DNA from: Candidatus Obscuribacterales bacterium
GTDB lineage: Bacteria; Cyanobacteriota; Vampirovibrionia; Obscuribacterales; Obscuribacteraceae
Length of the DNA: 64,000 nt
Direction of reading: 5' to 3'
Assembly (NCBI GenBank): GCA_021732085.1
Contig: JAKFVQ010000020.1
Location: 1 to 64,000, forward strand
The notes beneath the pieces were generated by a model. That model was not told the origin of the DNA. It worked only from the letters and a program-made list of their open reading frames with translations, and searched no databases. A program made the translations under genes and the position numbers. Each line of letters starts with the position of its first letter. The stretch's first letter is position 1. This document shows positions 1 through 7,866 of this stretch, one piece after another.

Positions 1-2939
1 CCGGATGCTCGCACGATCACGAGCACAAGCACGAGGAGCCGGAAGCCAAACCAGTTCACGTGCACGGACCGGGATGCTCGCACGATCATGAGCATAAGCA
101 CGAGGAGCCGGAATCCAAACCAGCTCATTTGCACGGACCGGGATGCTCGCACGATCACGAGCACAAGCCCGAAGCGGAATCCAAGCCTGTTCATGTACAC
201 GGACCGGGATGCTCGCACGATCATGATCATGCGCATGAAAAAGAGCATGTACACGGATCCGGCTGTTCGCACGGGCATGAGCACAAGCACGAGGAGCCGG
301 AATCTAAATCCGCTCACGTGCACGGACCCGGATGCTCGCACGATCATGAGCACAAGCACGAGGAGCCGGAATCTAAATCCGCTCACGTGCACGGACCGGG
401 GTGCTCGCACGATCATGATCATGCGCATGAAAAAGGGCATGTACACGGATCCGGCTGTTCGCACGGGCATGACCACGGACACGACCACGGGCATGATCAT
501 GAACATGGTCCCGGTTGTGCACACGACCACCATCATCATGAAGAGAAGAAAAAAGAACTCGTCGTTGCGCATCGCCCTTCTGAAGCTGGCGGCGGCGCCG
601 CTTGCCAGTTTGAACTGGATGCCGTCCTTCCTGATGAGACTGATGAGTTCGGTCGCTTCGAACGCCTTGAAGATGTTATCCAGGCGCGAAACGGCGTAAT
701 CGATGCGCACGTCCGCAAAGATGGCGGGAAGCCCGAGTTGTGCATTCACTATCAGCCTGAAGTGGTATCACTAACGCAGTTGTTGGATTTGGTTCGCAAA
801 TCAGGACGTGCTGTGTCCAAGCGCTACAAGCACAAATCATGGTTCCTTCGCGGCATGCAATCCGTCGAATGCAAGAATGTCGTTGAGTATGTTTTGGATA
901 GAACCGGTGGCGTTCTTACTGGAAATGTGGCGTATGCCGCTGAACGCCTCGTTGTTGAATATGACAGCCAGGAAATAAGCGGAAAGGCTATCGAAGAGAA
1001 GGTTCGCTCACTGGGTTATGAACTGGAGGAGCCAGAAAAGGGGCACCAGTGCTGCCATCACCATGAAGGACTCGCCGCCAATCTGCAAATGCCGCTTGCC
1101 ATTGTTGCCGGTATTCTCATCGCGTTAGGACTAGCTTTGAATTACCTTAATCCTTCGATGGGTTACATTGCAAACGCCTTGTTCCTGGTCGCTGGAATCT
1201 GCGCCGGCTTCTTTGCAGTCAAAGCCGCTTTTCGAGCGCTTCGCAGCGGGCTAATCGATATCGAAAGTTTGATGGTTCTTGCCGGTGTCGGCGCCGCGCT
1301 TATGGGTGCTATTTTTGAAGGCGCTTTCTTGCTCTTCCTCTTTAGTCTGGGACATGCACTGGAGCACCGTGCGATCGATAAAGCTCGCAAAGCCATCGAC
1401 GCTCTCGGACAACTTCGCGCCGAAACCGCCCGTGTTCGCCGTGACGGAACCATTAAAGAGCTGCCTGTTTCCGATGTCTTGCGTGGCGACATTATGCTTG
1501 TTCGTCCTGGCGATAGAATCGCACTTGATGGCTTGATTAAGGAAGGGCAGACCTCGATTGATGAGTCGACAATCACAGGCGAATCCATTCCAGTTGCTAA
1601 GGAAGCTGGCGCCGAAGTATTCGCTGGCACGTGTAATGTCGACGCTCTCATCGAGGTGGAGGTGACGCGTTTATCTTCCGAAACTGTTCTCAGCCGAATC
1701 ATCGAGATGGTCTCGGATGCGGAAGCTCAGAAAGGTAATAGCCAGAAAATGGCTAAGAAGATTGAGCGCACTTTGGTTCCAATTGTACTTGGCGGCGCAC
1801 CACTGCTGGTGATAACTTTGTTGGCGACCGGGATGGAATTCAAAGCTGCCATGCTGCGCGGCATCTCTTTGCTCGTCGCCGCCTCGCCTTGCGCTCTGGC
1901 TATTGCAACCCCGGCGGCCGTTTTGTCAGCGATTGGACGTGCAGCGCATAGCGGTATATTGTTTAAAGGCGGAGCCTATCTAGAAATGTTAGGCGCAATT
2001 GATACCATTGCTTTTGACAAAACGGGAACGCTGACTGTCGGTAGCCCCCATGTTATGACTGTTGCGCCCGCCGATGGAGTCTCTGAACCGGAGCTGTTGA
2101 AGTATGCCGCCACCGCCGAATCTCATTCTACTCACCCAATTGCAACCGCGATTGTAAAAGCAGCTAAAGAGCGTGGTGTCAAGTATGGTGACTGTACGCA
2201 AGTAACGGCTGTGCACGGAAAGGGGCTGCGTGCTCAATGGGAAGGCAGTGAAATCGGCTTGGGCAGCATGGAACTGTTCGAATCAGACAATGTGCCTGCT
2301 GACTTGCAAAAGCAAGCTGAAGAAGTTGAAAAACTAGGTCAGACATCGATCGTTGTAAAACATGGCGGCAAATTCTTAGGTATTCTCGGCGTTGCAGACA
2401 AGATTCGCCCGGAAGCTAAAACGTCCATTGCGGCTCTTAAGGCTCTCGGCATTAAGAAGAATGTTATGCTCTCTGGTGATAATCAGCGAGTGGCAGATGC
2501 GATTGGACAGCAGGCTGGTATCGACGAAGCTTTTGCCCAGTTATTACCCGAAGAGAAAGTTGCAAAACTCCGCACGCTTGCCAAAGCCGAGTCCGGCGTG
2601 GCAATGGTCGGAGATGGAGTTAACGATGCACCAGCTCTTGCTGCCGCGACTATCGGTATCGCTATGGGCGGAACTGGATCTGATGTAGCGCTTGAAACTG
2701 CCGATATCGTGCTGATGAGTCACGGTTTGGGGCGCTTGCCTTTCGCCATTAAACTGGCTCGCGAAGCGACACGCACGATCCATCAAAATGTTTTCATTGC
2801 CGTTGCTATTGGCGCACTTCTGGTTTTGGCTTCCATCTTCGGATGGGTGCAGGTTAGTAGTGCGGTTGTTCTCCACGAAGGCAGCACACTGGTCGTTCTC
2901 TTGAACGGGCTGCGACTCCTCGCGCTGAAGGAAGACTAG
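1..2939 (+). CDS. P1B-4-type heavy-metal efflux ATPase, 5'-partial
   Basis: Exports a transition metal from the cytoplasm using ATP. The frame is open to the left edge (first codon at 3), so the true start lies outside; 978 residues are visible. Order: His-rich repeats (3-545), two degenerate HMA-like folds that lack CxxC, a CCHHH stretch, membrane segments, TGES (1575-1586), the ion-site motif SPC instead of CPC (1884-1892), DKTGT (2016-2030), the HP pair, GDGVND, and HEGST followed by NGLRLL (2874 onward). SPC together with HEGxT defines subgroup P1B-4, whose known members export Co, Ni, Fe or Zn; the metal here is unknown. The last TM segment ends at the C-terminus. The following LysR gene is convergent and 16 nt away, so the regulator is not obvious from this side. 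Confidence 0.93.
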   Translation, partial: GCSHDHEHKHEEPEAKPVHVHGPGCSHDHEHKHEEPESKPAHLHGPGCSHDHEHKPEAESKPVHVHGPGCSHDHDHAHEKEHVHGSGCSHGHEHKHEEPESKSAHVHGPGCSHDHEHKHEEPESKSAHVHGPGCSHDHDHAHEKGHVHGSGCSHGHDHGHDHGHDHEHGPGCAHDHHHHEEKKKELVVAHRPSEAGGGAACQFELDAVLPDETDEFGRFERLEDVIQARNGVIDAHVRKDGGKPELCIHYQPEVVSLTQLLDLVRKSGRAVSKRYKHKSWFLRGMQSVECKNVVEYVLDRTGGVLTGNVAYAAERLVVEYDSQEISGKAIEEKVRSLGYELEEPEKGHQCCHHHEGLAANLQMPLAIVAGILIALGLALNYLNPSMGYIANALFLVAGICAGFFAVKAAFRALRSGLIDIESLMVLAGVGAALMGAIFEGAFLLFLFSLGHALEHRAIDKARKAIDALGQLRAETARVRRDGTIKELPVSDVLRGDIMLVRPGDRIALDGLIKEGQTSIDESTITGESIPVAKEAGAEVFAGTCNVDALIEVEVTRLSSETVLSRIIEMVSDAEAQKGNSQKMAKKIERTLVPIVLGGAPLLVITLLATGMEFKAAMLRGISLLVAASPCALAIATPAAVLSAIGRAAHSGILFKGGAYLEMLGAIDTIAFDKTGTLTVGSPHVMTVAPADGVSEPELLKYAATAESHSTHPIATAIVKAAKERGVKYGDCTQVTAVHGKGLRAQWEGSEIGLGSMELFESDNVPADLQKQAEEVEKLGQTSIVVKHGGKFLGILGVADKIRPEAKTSIAALKALGIKKNVMLSGDNQRVADAIGQQAGIDEAFAQLLPEEKVAKLRTLAKAESGVAMVGDGVNDAPALAAATIGIAMGGTGSDVALETADIVLMSHGLGRLPFAIKLAREATRTIHQNVFIAVAIGALLVLASIFGWVQVSSAVVLHEGSTLVVLLNGLRLLALKED
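3..545 (+). repeat. In-frame tandem repeat encoding His/Cys-rich metal-binding units
   Basis: About nine units beginning with the codons for GCSHDH run in tandem from 3, 72, 141, 207, 261, 330, 399, 453 and 513. Long units have 22-23 codons (GCSHDHEHKHEEPESKSAH-type) and short ones have 18 codons (GCSHDHDHAHEKGHVHGS). The block 207-329 is nearly repeated at 399-470, so unit groups have been duplicated. Nucleotide identity between units is very high, which suggests recent slippage or recombination. The array continues past the left edge. Confidence 0.95.
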
Positions 2940-2955
2940 GAAAACTGAGCAGCTA

Positions 2956-3861
2956 CTAAATTTCGGAGACCGCAAGAAACTTGTTGCGAATCCATGTGTG
3001 CATTGGATTGTTTTCGTTTCTGATATGCCAATAAATATAGATGGAAAAACTTGGCACATCGAAAGGCAAATCGAGTGGAAGAAATTGATTTGATTCAACA
3101 AACAATTTGCCAAGCCGTTTTGGAATAGTCAAAATCAAGTCAGAATTAGCAACGATGTGGGATGCGGCTAGGAACTGCGGAATAGTCACTACGGCTTTTC
3201 TTTCCAATCCCATCTTCGCAAGTGCCGAGTCGACAATGCCGCTGCGAAATTCGCTGAAGCTAATAATGCAATGTCGCATAGCAAGATAGGATTCCATCGT
3301 CAGTTTCTTTTTCGCGACGCTTTGTTCTGCCGACACAACGCATACAAAGTTATCTGTGAAAAGCGTTTTTCTCGACAAGGTGGAGGACTTGCGATCCGTT
3401 CCTGCAACTACAAAATCGACTTCGTGTCGCTCTAACGGACTGAGATCATCACCGGAGAGCGGCATTATGCGAATTGAAATCCCGGGAGCTTCCTCGTTGA
3501 TTGCCTTTATTGCTTGCGGAAGAATCGCTGCCATTTCGTAGTCTCGAGTAGCGATGACGATTTCTCCGGTCATTTCCGAGGGCACGAAGGTCGGTGCTGT
3601 CATGAGCTGCCCGATATCACCCAGAATGTTCTGGAGGGGCTGGTACAACTCGCGGGCTCGCGATGTCAAAGACATGCCACTGGCGCCTTTTACCAGCAAT
3701 GGATCTTTGAACATCACCCGCAAGCGCCCCAGGGCGCGGCTCATTGCCGGCTGGCTCAGTCCTACTTTCTCGGCTGCACGCGTCACGTGTTGCTCATCCA
3801 GCAATGCTTTCAAGGCAATGAGCAGATTCAGGTCCAAAGCATTAATATTCACTTCGCGCAT
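2956..3861 (-). CDS. LysR-family transcriptional regulator (NodD/LeuO-like N-terminus)
   Basis: DNA-binding regulator of 301 residues. The N-terminus LDLNLLIALKALL and the helix-turn-helix VTRAAEKVGLSQPAMSRAL are typical of the LysR branch that includes NodD and LeuO; a two-lobed effector-binding domain follows (about residues 90-295). The frame stays open to 3963, but the upstream residues do not look like the family, so I start at the ATG at 3861. No good Shine-Dalgarno precedes it; instead an inverted repeat (3847-3892) spans the start codon. Neighbours are convergent (ATPase) and co-directional (zinc-ribbon gene 141 nt upstream). The target genes and effector are unknown. Confidence 0.85.
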   Translation of the reverse strand: MREVNINALDLNLLIALKALLDEQHVTRAAEKVGLSQPAMSRALGRLRVMFKDPLLVKGASGMSLTSRARELYQPLQNILGDIGQLMTAPTFVPSEMTGEIVIATRDYEMAAILPQAIKAINEEAPGISIRIMPLSGDDLSPLERHEVDFVVAGTDRKSSTLSRKTLFTDNFVCVVSAEQSVAKKKLTMESYLAMRHCIISFSEFRSGIVDSALAKMGLERKAVVTIPQFLAASHIVANSDLILTIPKRLGKLFVESNQFLPLDLPFDVPSFSIYIYWHIRNENNPMHTWIRNKFLAVSEI

Positions 3862-3892
3862 GGGTGAAATATAAACTATGCGCCAAGTGAAT
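3847..3892. promoter_or_regulatory. Inverted repeat overlapping the LysR start codon
   Basis: Arms ATTCACTTCGCGCAT (3847-3861) and ATGCGCCAAGTGAAT (3878-3892) are complementary at 14 of 15 positions, with a 16-nt spacer. One arm is the first five codons of the LysR gene. It could be an autoregulatory operator, or an RNA hairpin that hides the start codon; the missing Shine-Dalgarno fits control at this site. Confidence 0.6.
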
Positions 3893-4002
3893 GCAACTGA
3901 CTTGCTTGCTTCCGGCTCAATGAAGTGATCCGTGCTTGAGAGCGAGGCACGTCCTGAAAGCAATCGGACCCTGCTGAGTCTAAAACCAAATATGGTGGCT
4001 AA

Positions 4003-4236
4003 TTATTCTTCGCCGTATTCGAAGGGATATTCTGTGCGCTCAGTCCAGGAGCAGCCTTCGTTCCCGCATACTAGTGTTACTCGAAATCCGAGTGAATCAA
4101 TTTCTTGAACGTTGAATCCGTCGCGCACAGCGTCAATTGTCTCTGCATACTTCTCGTATTTTTGAATCGGCTTTTTGCACTTTGGACAAATGAGTTTCTT
4201 GTTGTTGATGGCTTCTTTAATAGCCTGCTGCGACAT
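4003..4236 (-). CDS. Small zinc-ribbon protein, function unknown
   Basis: A 77-residue cytoplasmic protein. CPKC near residue 17 and CGNEGC near residue 57 form a four-cysteine zinc-ribbon pattern, with an acidic C-terminal end (EYGEE). The start ATG at 4236 follows CGGAG about 8 nt upstream. There is no signal peptide or membrane segment. It lies between a TPR lipoprotein gene (62 nt upstream) and a LysR gene, all on the minus strand. A zinc-binding adaptor or RNA/protein-binding role is possible, but nothing in the sequence decides it. Confidence 0.75.
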   Translation of the reverse strand: MSQQAIKEAINNKKLICPKCKKPIQKYEKYAETIDAVRDGFNVQEIDSLGFRVTLVCGNEGCSWTERTEYPFEYGEE

Positions 4237-4297
4237 GATTCATCTCCGCGTTTTCAATATTCAATGTTCCTGCAAGCGATTGATTGTAGCAGACTAC

Positions 4298-5950
4298 TCA
4301 CTTTCCGAAGACGGCTTTGCTTGTTATTGTTGCATCCTCGGTATTTTCAGCTAACTTGAGTAACTTACCTCTGAGAGCCAGCGCTTTCGGATAATCCTTC
4401 ATAAGCAGCTCAAAGCCATGTTTAGTCCGTTTCCAGTCGAGGTCGCTGAATTCCGTGAATAGGTTTTTGTACAGTTCGCTGTCATCGAGCTGATAAATGA
4501 TACGCGCATACAAGCGGTCTCCATTGTCGCCGCCTATGCGATTCGCCTCATCCTTGAGCCAATCCTCGAACTCACCTTGCTCCCCGTGCCATCTAGGTTG
4601 CAGCCGATATGCCTTGTCATAGTACAGTTCTTCCGCCGTTGGAAATTGGTCGATCCCATCTTTGTAGACTCTGTTGTAATCTTCATTTGAGGCGCTTTGC
4701 CCCAGTAGAATGCCAAGCTTCGTGCCGTACCAGTGCTCATCAACCGGACCCAGTTTCTTCGCAAGCTCCAGCGTGCTTGCAGCTTCGGACAGGTGCGCCT
4801 CCATCCCCTTCCAACCCTCTTGTGTCACTGTTCGCGCCCAGCCCGTGCCACGCATCTTCCATGCCAGGGACTTCTGCGCTTCAGCAAGCGCTGTCATTGC
4901 TGCAGTTGATTTTGGATTCGCCTTCGCCCACTTGTCTATTTCCTCGCTGAGCAGCTTGCAGCCCTCCGCGTTGTTCGTCTCATGGGCGTCGCCTACGCCT
5001 TCATAAAATCCATAAATCTTGCGATAGCCCTTGGGATTTATCGAATTATCCTTCCTGAGCTGCTCAGCAAGCGCATCCAGTTTTGAATAGTCTTTCGCAA
5101 GTAAAAGATCACGTGCAGCCGCGGTGTTTTTTCGCCACTCCTGGCTCAGTGGATCCTGAAACTGCAGCCAGCTATTATATAAGTTCCAGTAACGATGGGG
5201 CTTTCCATCCTTTCCAGGCATCTGATGCACTTTCTTGAATAGCTCGAAGCTCTCGCTGTATTTGCCCTGGCAAAGAGCCAAGTAGCTCTGTTCCAGGATG
5301 TCGTTTGCGGAGGCCGCCGCTGTTGTTCCGATGTTTTCCTTGATTTGAGCTTCAGCCTTTTCGAATTGTCCGAGAGTTGAGTAAACATGAGCAAGTGACC
5401 TCTTTGCCGTTGCAGATGCATGACTGGTAGAATCAAGCGCCAATCCCTTTTTCAGCATCTCAACGTCAGCTTCGGTGACGGTGTTATTCTTTATGTCGCA
5501 TCGTACCGTCTCGAAAAGCCCACGGCTTTGCCACTCACTGTTACTCGCTTTGGCGGCTCTCTCTGTCATTGCGACGTAGAGCGCCCGCGCTTCTTTATAA
5601 CGTTCTTTATTGAATAACCACTCCGCAAGGTTGTTGTTGATTCCCATGATTGTATATGGGTTTCCTTCCGTTTCGGCGACTTTGGCAGCCTGCCTCATAA
5701 GCTCCTCGCCCCGCGGGTCCTTGTTCTTGAGCATGTCAGCAGCCTGACGGGAAAGCCCCATGGCGGACTGGTCGTTGGGCGGGGCGCTCGACCCCGTGGG
5801 CGTTATTTGGCTACAGGAACTCGATAGGAGTAAGGCGGCGGATATTGAAAACAATCTGACTGATCCGCCTATCCGTGATCTAGAGAAGGTCGAATCAGCC
5901 AATTTGCTGATCCAATCATGCAGACTAAACTCTAGAATTCTTCTACACAT
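4298..5950 (-). CDS. TPR-containing putative lipoprotein
   Basis: A 550-residue protein. A basic N-terminus is followed by a hydrophobic stretch (LFSISAALLLSSSC) near residue 33 whose cysteine may be lipidated, although SSSC is an imperfect lipobox. The rest is alpha-helical and TPR-like: repeated patterns such as NNLAEWLFNKERYKEARALY and LAHVYSTLGQFEKAEAQI have the TPR spacing. The ATG at 5950 is supported by GGGAG 8 nt upstream. It probably sits in the periplasm or on a membrane face as a protein-interaction scaffold. No catalytic domain is visible and no partner is evident; the downstream gene is a zinc-ribbon protein on the same strand. Confidence 0.8.
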   Translation of the reverse strand: MCRRILEFSLHDWISKLADSTFSRSRIGGSVRLFSISAALLLSSSCSQITPTGSSAPPNDQSAMGLSRQAADMLKNKDPRGEELMRQAAKVAETEGNPYTIMGINNNLAEWLFNKERYKEARALYVAMTERAAKASNSEWQSRGLFETVRCDIKNNTVTEADVEMLKKGLALDSTSHASATAKRSLAHVYSTLGQFEKAEAQIKENIGTTAAASANDILEQSYLALCQGKYSESFELFKKVHQMPGKDGKPHRYWNLYNSWLQFQDPLSQEWRKNTAAARDLLLAKDYSKLDALAEQLRKDNSINPKGYRKIYGFYEGVGDAHETNNAEGCKLLSEEIDKWAKANPKSTAAMTALAEAQKSLAWKMRGTGWARTVTQEGWKGMEAHLSEAASTLELAKKLGPVDEHWYGTKLGILLGQSASNEDYNRVYKDGIDQFPTAEELYYDKAYRLQPRWHGEQGEFEDWLKDEANRIGGDNGDRLYARIIYQLDDSELYKNLFTEFSDLDWKRTKHGFELLMKDYPKALALRGKLLKLAENTEDATITSKAVFGK

Positions 5951-6031
5951 TTGAACGACTCCCGTTTGAGTGCCTCACTATTTTAGTCCTTCGGGCTTAC
6001 AATTTCGTCGGTGACAAATAGTTCGGCCTGA

Positions 6032-6057
6032 CCTCCTAAAATCCAAGGTGGAGGGAG
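6032..6057 (+). promoter_or_regulatory. Strong Shine-Dalgarno with a possible anti-SD
   Basis: GGAGGGAG (6050-6057) lies at ideal spacing before the ATG at 6063. CCTCC at 6032-6036 could pair with GGAGG at 6050-6054 across a 13-nt loop and hide the ribosome site. Confidence 0.4.
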
Positions 6058-6062
6058 TAACA

Positions 6063-6152
6063 ATGTTGTGGACAGGTTTCCAATTGAGATGTTTACCGAT
6101 GGATTGTTATTTTGGGATTATTGCGAGCAGAGAGCGAGGTCTGGTCTTATGA
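6063..6152 (+). CDS. 29-residue leader ORF, translationally coupled to the next gene
   Basis: A short ORF (MLWTGFQLRCLPMDCYFG...) with the strongest ribosome-binding site of this region, GGAGGGAG 5-8 nt before its ATG. Its TGA at 6150-6152 overlaps the ATG of the secreted 81-residue protein (6149) in an ATGA junction. The peptide has no recognisable domain. It may be a coupling or leader peptide, or a small gene of its own; a chance ORF cannot be excluded, but the SD plus the exact overlap make it more likely than not. Confidence 0.45.
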   Translation: MLWTGFQLRCLPMDCYFGIIASRERGLVL

Positions 6153-6394
6153 AAACTGCGATTATGTTCACCCTACTGGTAATTTCTGCCGCTGGCTCTT
6201 TCATCGCGACGGCTTCAAACTTTGACCCAGACAACGGCAATTCCTATCTCACATCAGGCACCTTTGCTCACTCTGATGGAACAACATTCAATGTTCGCCC
6301 GGATGGCACAGAGACAATTCGGATGGCTCATGGTATTACCCTGGAAATCGATGACGTTGGCAAAACAACCCGTACTCGCGCAACCATCCAGTAA
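6149..6394 (+). CDS. Small secreted protein, function unknown
   Basis: An 81-residue protein with a clear Sec signal peptide (MKTAIMFTLLVISAAGSF..., cleavage near ATAS-NF). The mature part is about 55 residues, polar and Thr/Asp-rich, with several short beta-like stretches (GTTFNVRPDGTETIRMAHG). The start at 6149 is chosen because the signal peptide begins there and GAGGT lies 8 nt upstream; the frame is open further up to 6068. It overlaps the 29-codon leader ORF by ATGA. A 19-bp perfect hairpin follows 38 nt after the stop. I do not recognise a family. Confidence 0.65.
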   Translation: MKTAIMFTLLVISAAGSFIATASNFDPDNGNSYLTSGTFAHSDGTTFNVRPDGTETIRMAHGITLEIDDVGKTTRTRATIQ

Positions 6395-6432
6395 GTCTCG
6401 CTTGTCTACCGGAAGTTAAATAGCGTCAATTT

Positions 6433-6475
6433 TGAGAATGCCTCTGATGTTTCTGCAACATCAGAGGCATTCTCA
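6433..6475 (+). terminator. Perfect 19-bp hairpin after the small secreted-protein gene
   Basis: TGAGAATGCCTCTGATGTT (6433-6451) is an exact reverse complement of 6457-6475, with the 5-nt loop TCTGC. No run of T follows on the plus strand, so it is a stable 3' stem that may stop transcription or protect the mRNA rather than a textbook intrinsic terminator. Confidence 0.6.
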
Positions 6476-6515
6476 TTGGGATGGCAGGGCGAATGAAGCG
6501 ACGGTGAAGTTACGT

Positions 6516-6606
6516 GCGCGGGACGAAGGCGTGGGATGAGTGCGTGGGATGAGTGCGTGGGATGAGGGCGTGGGATGAGGGCGTGGGATGAGGTCGTGCG
6601 ATGAGG
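6516..6606. repeat. 13-bp tandem repeat, seven copies
   Basis: The unit GCGTGGGATGAGT/G is repeated at 6529, 6542, 6555, 6568 and 6581, with degenerate copies at 6516 (GCGCGGGACGAAG) and 6594 (TCGTGCGATGAGG). 13 is not a multiple of three, and no supported reading frame covers it. Confidence 0.85.
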
Positions 6607-7070
6607 TCTCCGTATGGGATGCAGTTGCAGTCGATACCGCTCCATCAGCGTTGTCGCCGCCTCTGTGGCCGCTAACTAAAAAGAGGCGCTCTTTCGAGTT
6701 CCTCTCTTTAGTGTTTCAGGTTGTATGGTTCGTTTCCGCACTTATATAAAATCAAATCGGGCGTGCGAAGAGCGTGCGGATTAGTTTTTAGGACATCCGA
6801 ATGCCCCCGCCGCAGCCTCCGTTAAGGACGGATTTTGATGAGCTCGCCGCATTCGGCGTCTTGCTTCGCACCCTCCGCTGTATGCTCCTGCCGTATTCTG
6901 CGTCTCCGCAGCCTCCGCAAGGACGGATTTGGATGAGCTCTCCGCTTTCTGCGTCTGTGCATCCCCGCTGTCACGCCGCATTAGGCTTTTCGCAAGCTCT
7001 AAGGATAAGGCTTGCGATGAGCCCAATGTACTGGTCACGGTATCTGCAGCTCAGCTCCTGCATTGGTGAG
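6607..7070. other. Gene-free region with a degenerate direct repeat
   Basis: No credible gene. A block of about 38 nt starting GCAGCCTCCGTTAAGGACGG near 6812 recurs as GCAGCCTCCGCAAGGACGG near 6908, each followed by GATTT(T/G)GATGAGCTC. Open frames on both strands here are low-complexity products of the repeat. The methyltransferase gene ends at its right side without an obvious terminator. Confidence 0.6.
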
Positions 7071-7865
7071 TTATTTCTGTCCCCAGGATACAAACAGCGC
7101 ATCCATTACCAGGCTGTCTGGGCCAATTTCTTCCAGTTGCTTGCATGCTTCGGCGCGCAGGGCACTTCCTTCCGATTCCAATCCAAGCTTCTCCGCTGCG
7201 GGGCCCATGTAGAATCCTTTCAAGTTCTCCGTTATGGCCATGTATCTGTCCCGTTCGCTAGCACTTGCGATAACCGGAAAGAATTTCGAGTCCATTTTTG
7301 AAAAACCGGCTTTCCTGATTTCCCCTCCCACCTTTGCGCCAATGTAAGTGTCCATGCCTGCTTCCAAGACAGCTTTGTCCCAGTTGTCCATCCATGTCTT
7401 GAGCGCCGGTTTTGGCGGATACATCTCAATCATGTTATTTGCAGGTTCCATCGCGTAGAGTGTGCCGCCGGGTGATAGCAAGCGATGAGCTTCTCTTATC
7501 GCGATGGTCCAGGCTGGTCCCATCGACCAGAGCACTAACTTTGTGAATACAAGATCGAAACTTCCCGCAGGGAGATTGGTCGAAGCGCCATCCATTAGCA
7601 TGAATTTGGCGTGCTCGTCTGATTGAAAACGCATTGTCGCCTCCGCCACTGCATCCGGTGCTATGTCGATGCCGGTATATTTGAAGTTCGGATTTGCCTT
7701 GCGCAGAATTGCCAGGTTCGCACCATTCCCGCAGCCTATTTCAAGTACGGATGTTGCGCCCGAGACTAGCAGCTCGAGCAATGGATCTTGCAATAGCTGT
7801 GCTTGTAAATTCAATCGATCTAGTTCATTGTGTGTGTGGCCCAGTGGGTAAATTATTCCGCTCAT
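7071..7865 (-). CDS. SAM-dependent class I methyltransferase
   Basis: A 264-residue Rossmann-fold methyltransferase. Motif I VLEIGCGNGANL lies near residues 40-51, the acidic residue binding the ribose is in YTGID, and the post-motif region SFDLVFTKLVLWSM and LLSPGGTLYAMEP follow as usual. The C-terminal half (WMDNWDKAVLEAGMD...) probably shapes the substrate pocket. Its ATG is one base after the TAA of the aminotransferase gene, so the two are translationally linked. The substrate is unknown; the pairing suggests methylation of a product, or of a precursor, of the aminotransferase. Confidence 0.85.
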   Translation of the reverse strand: MSGIIYPLGHTHNELDRLNLQAQLLQDPLLELLVSGATSVLEIGCGNGANLAILRKANPNFKYTGIDIAPDAVAEATMRFQSDEHAKFMLMDGASTNLPAGSFDLVFTKLVLWSMGPAWTIAIREAHRLLSPGGTLYAMEPANNMIEMYPPKPALKTWMDNWDKAVLEAGMDTYIGAKVGGEIRKAGFSKMDSKFFPVIASASERDRYMAITENLKGFYMGPAAEKLGLESEGSALRAEACKQLEEIGPDSLVMDALFVSWGQK

Positions 7866-7866
7866 T

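Noticed and set aside
88..699. Long open frame across the His-rich repeat in another reading frame
   Set aside because: It is a shadow of the tandem repeat; it lacks a ribosome site and a plausible protein composition (Thr/Met/Arg-rich).
2544..3113. Minus-strand open frame opposite the ATPase end
   Set aside because: It overlaps two well-supported genes and has no motif.
6801..7301. Open frame of about 160 codons in the repeat-rich gap
   Set aside because: Its first part is the repeated GCAGCCTCCG block and its second part is antisense to the methyltransferase gene.
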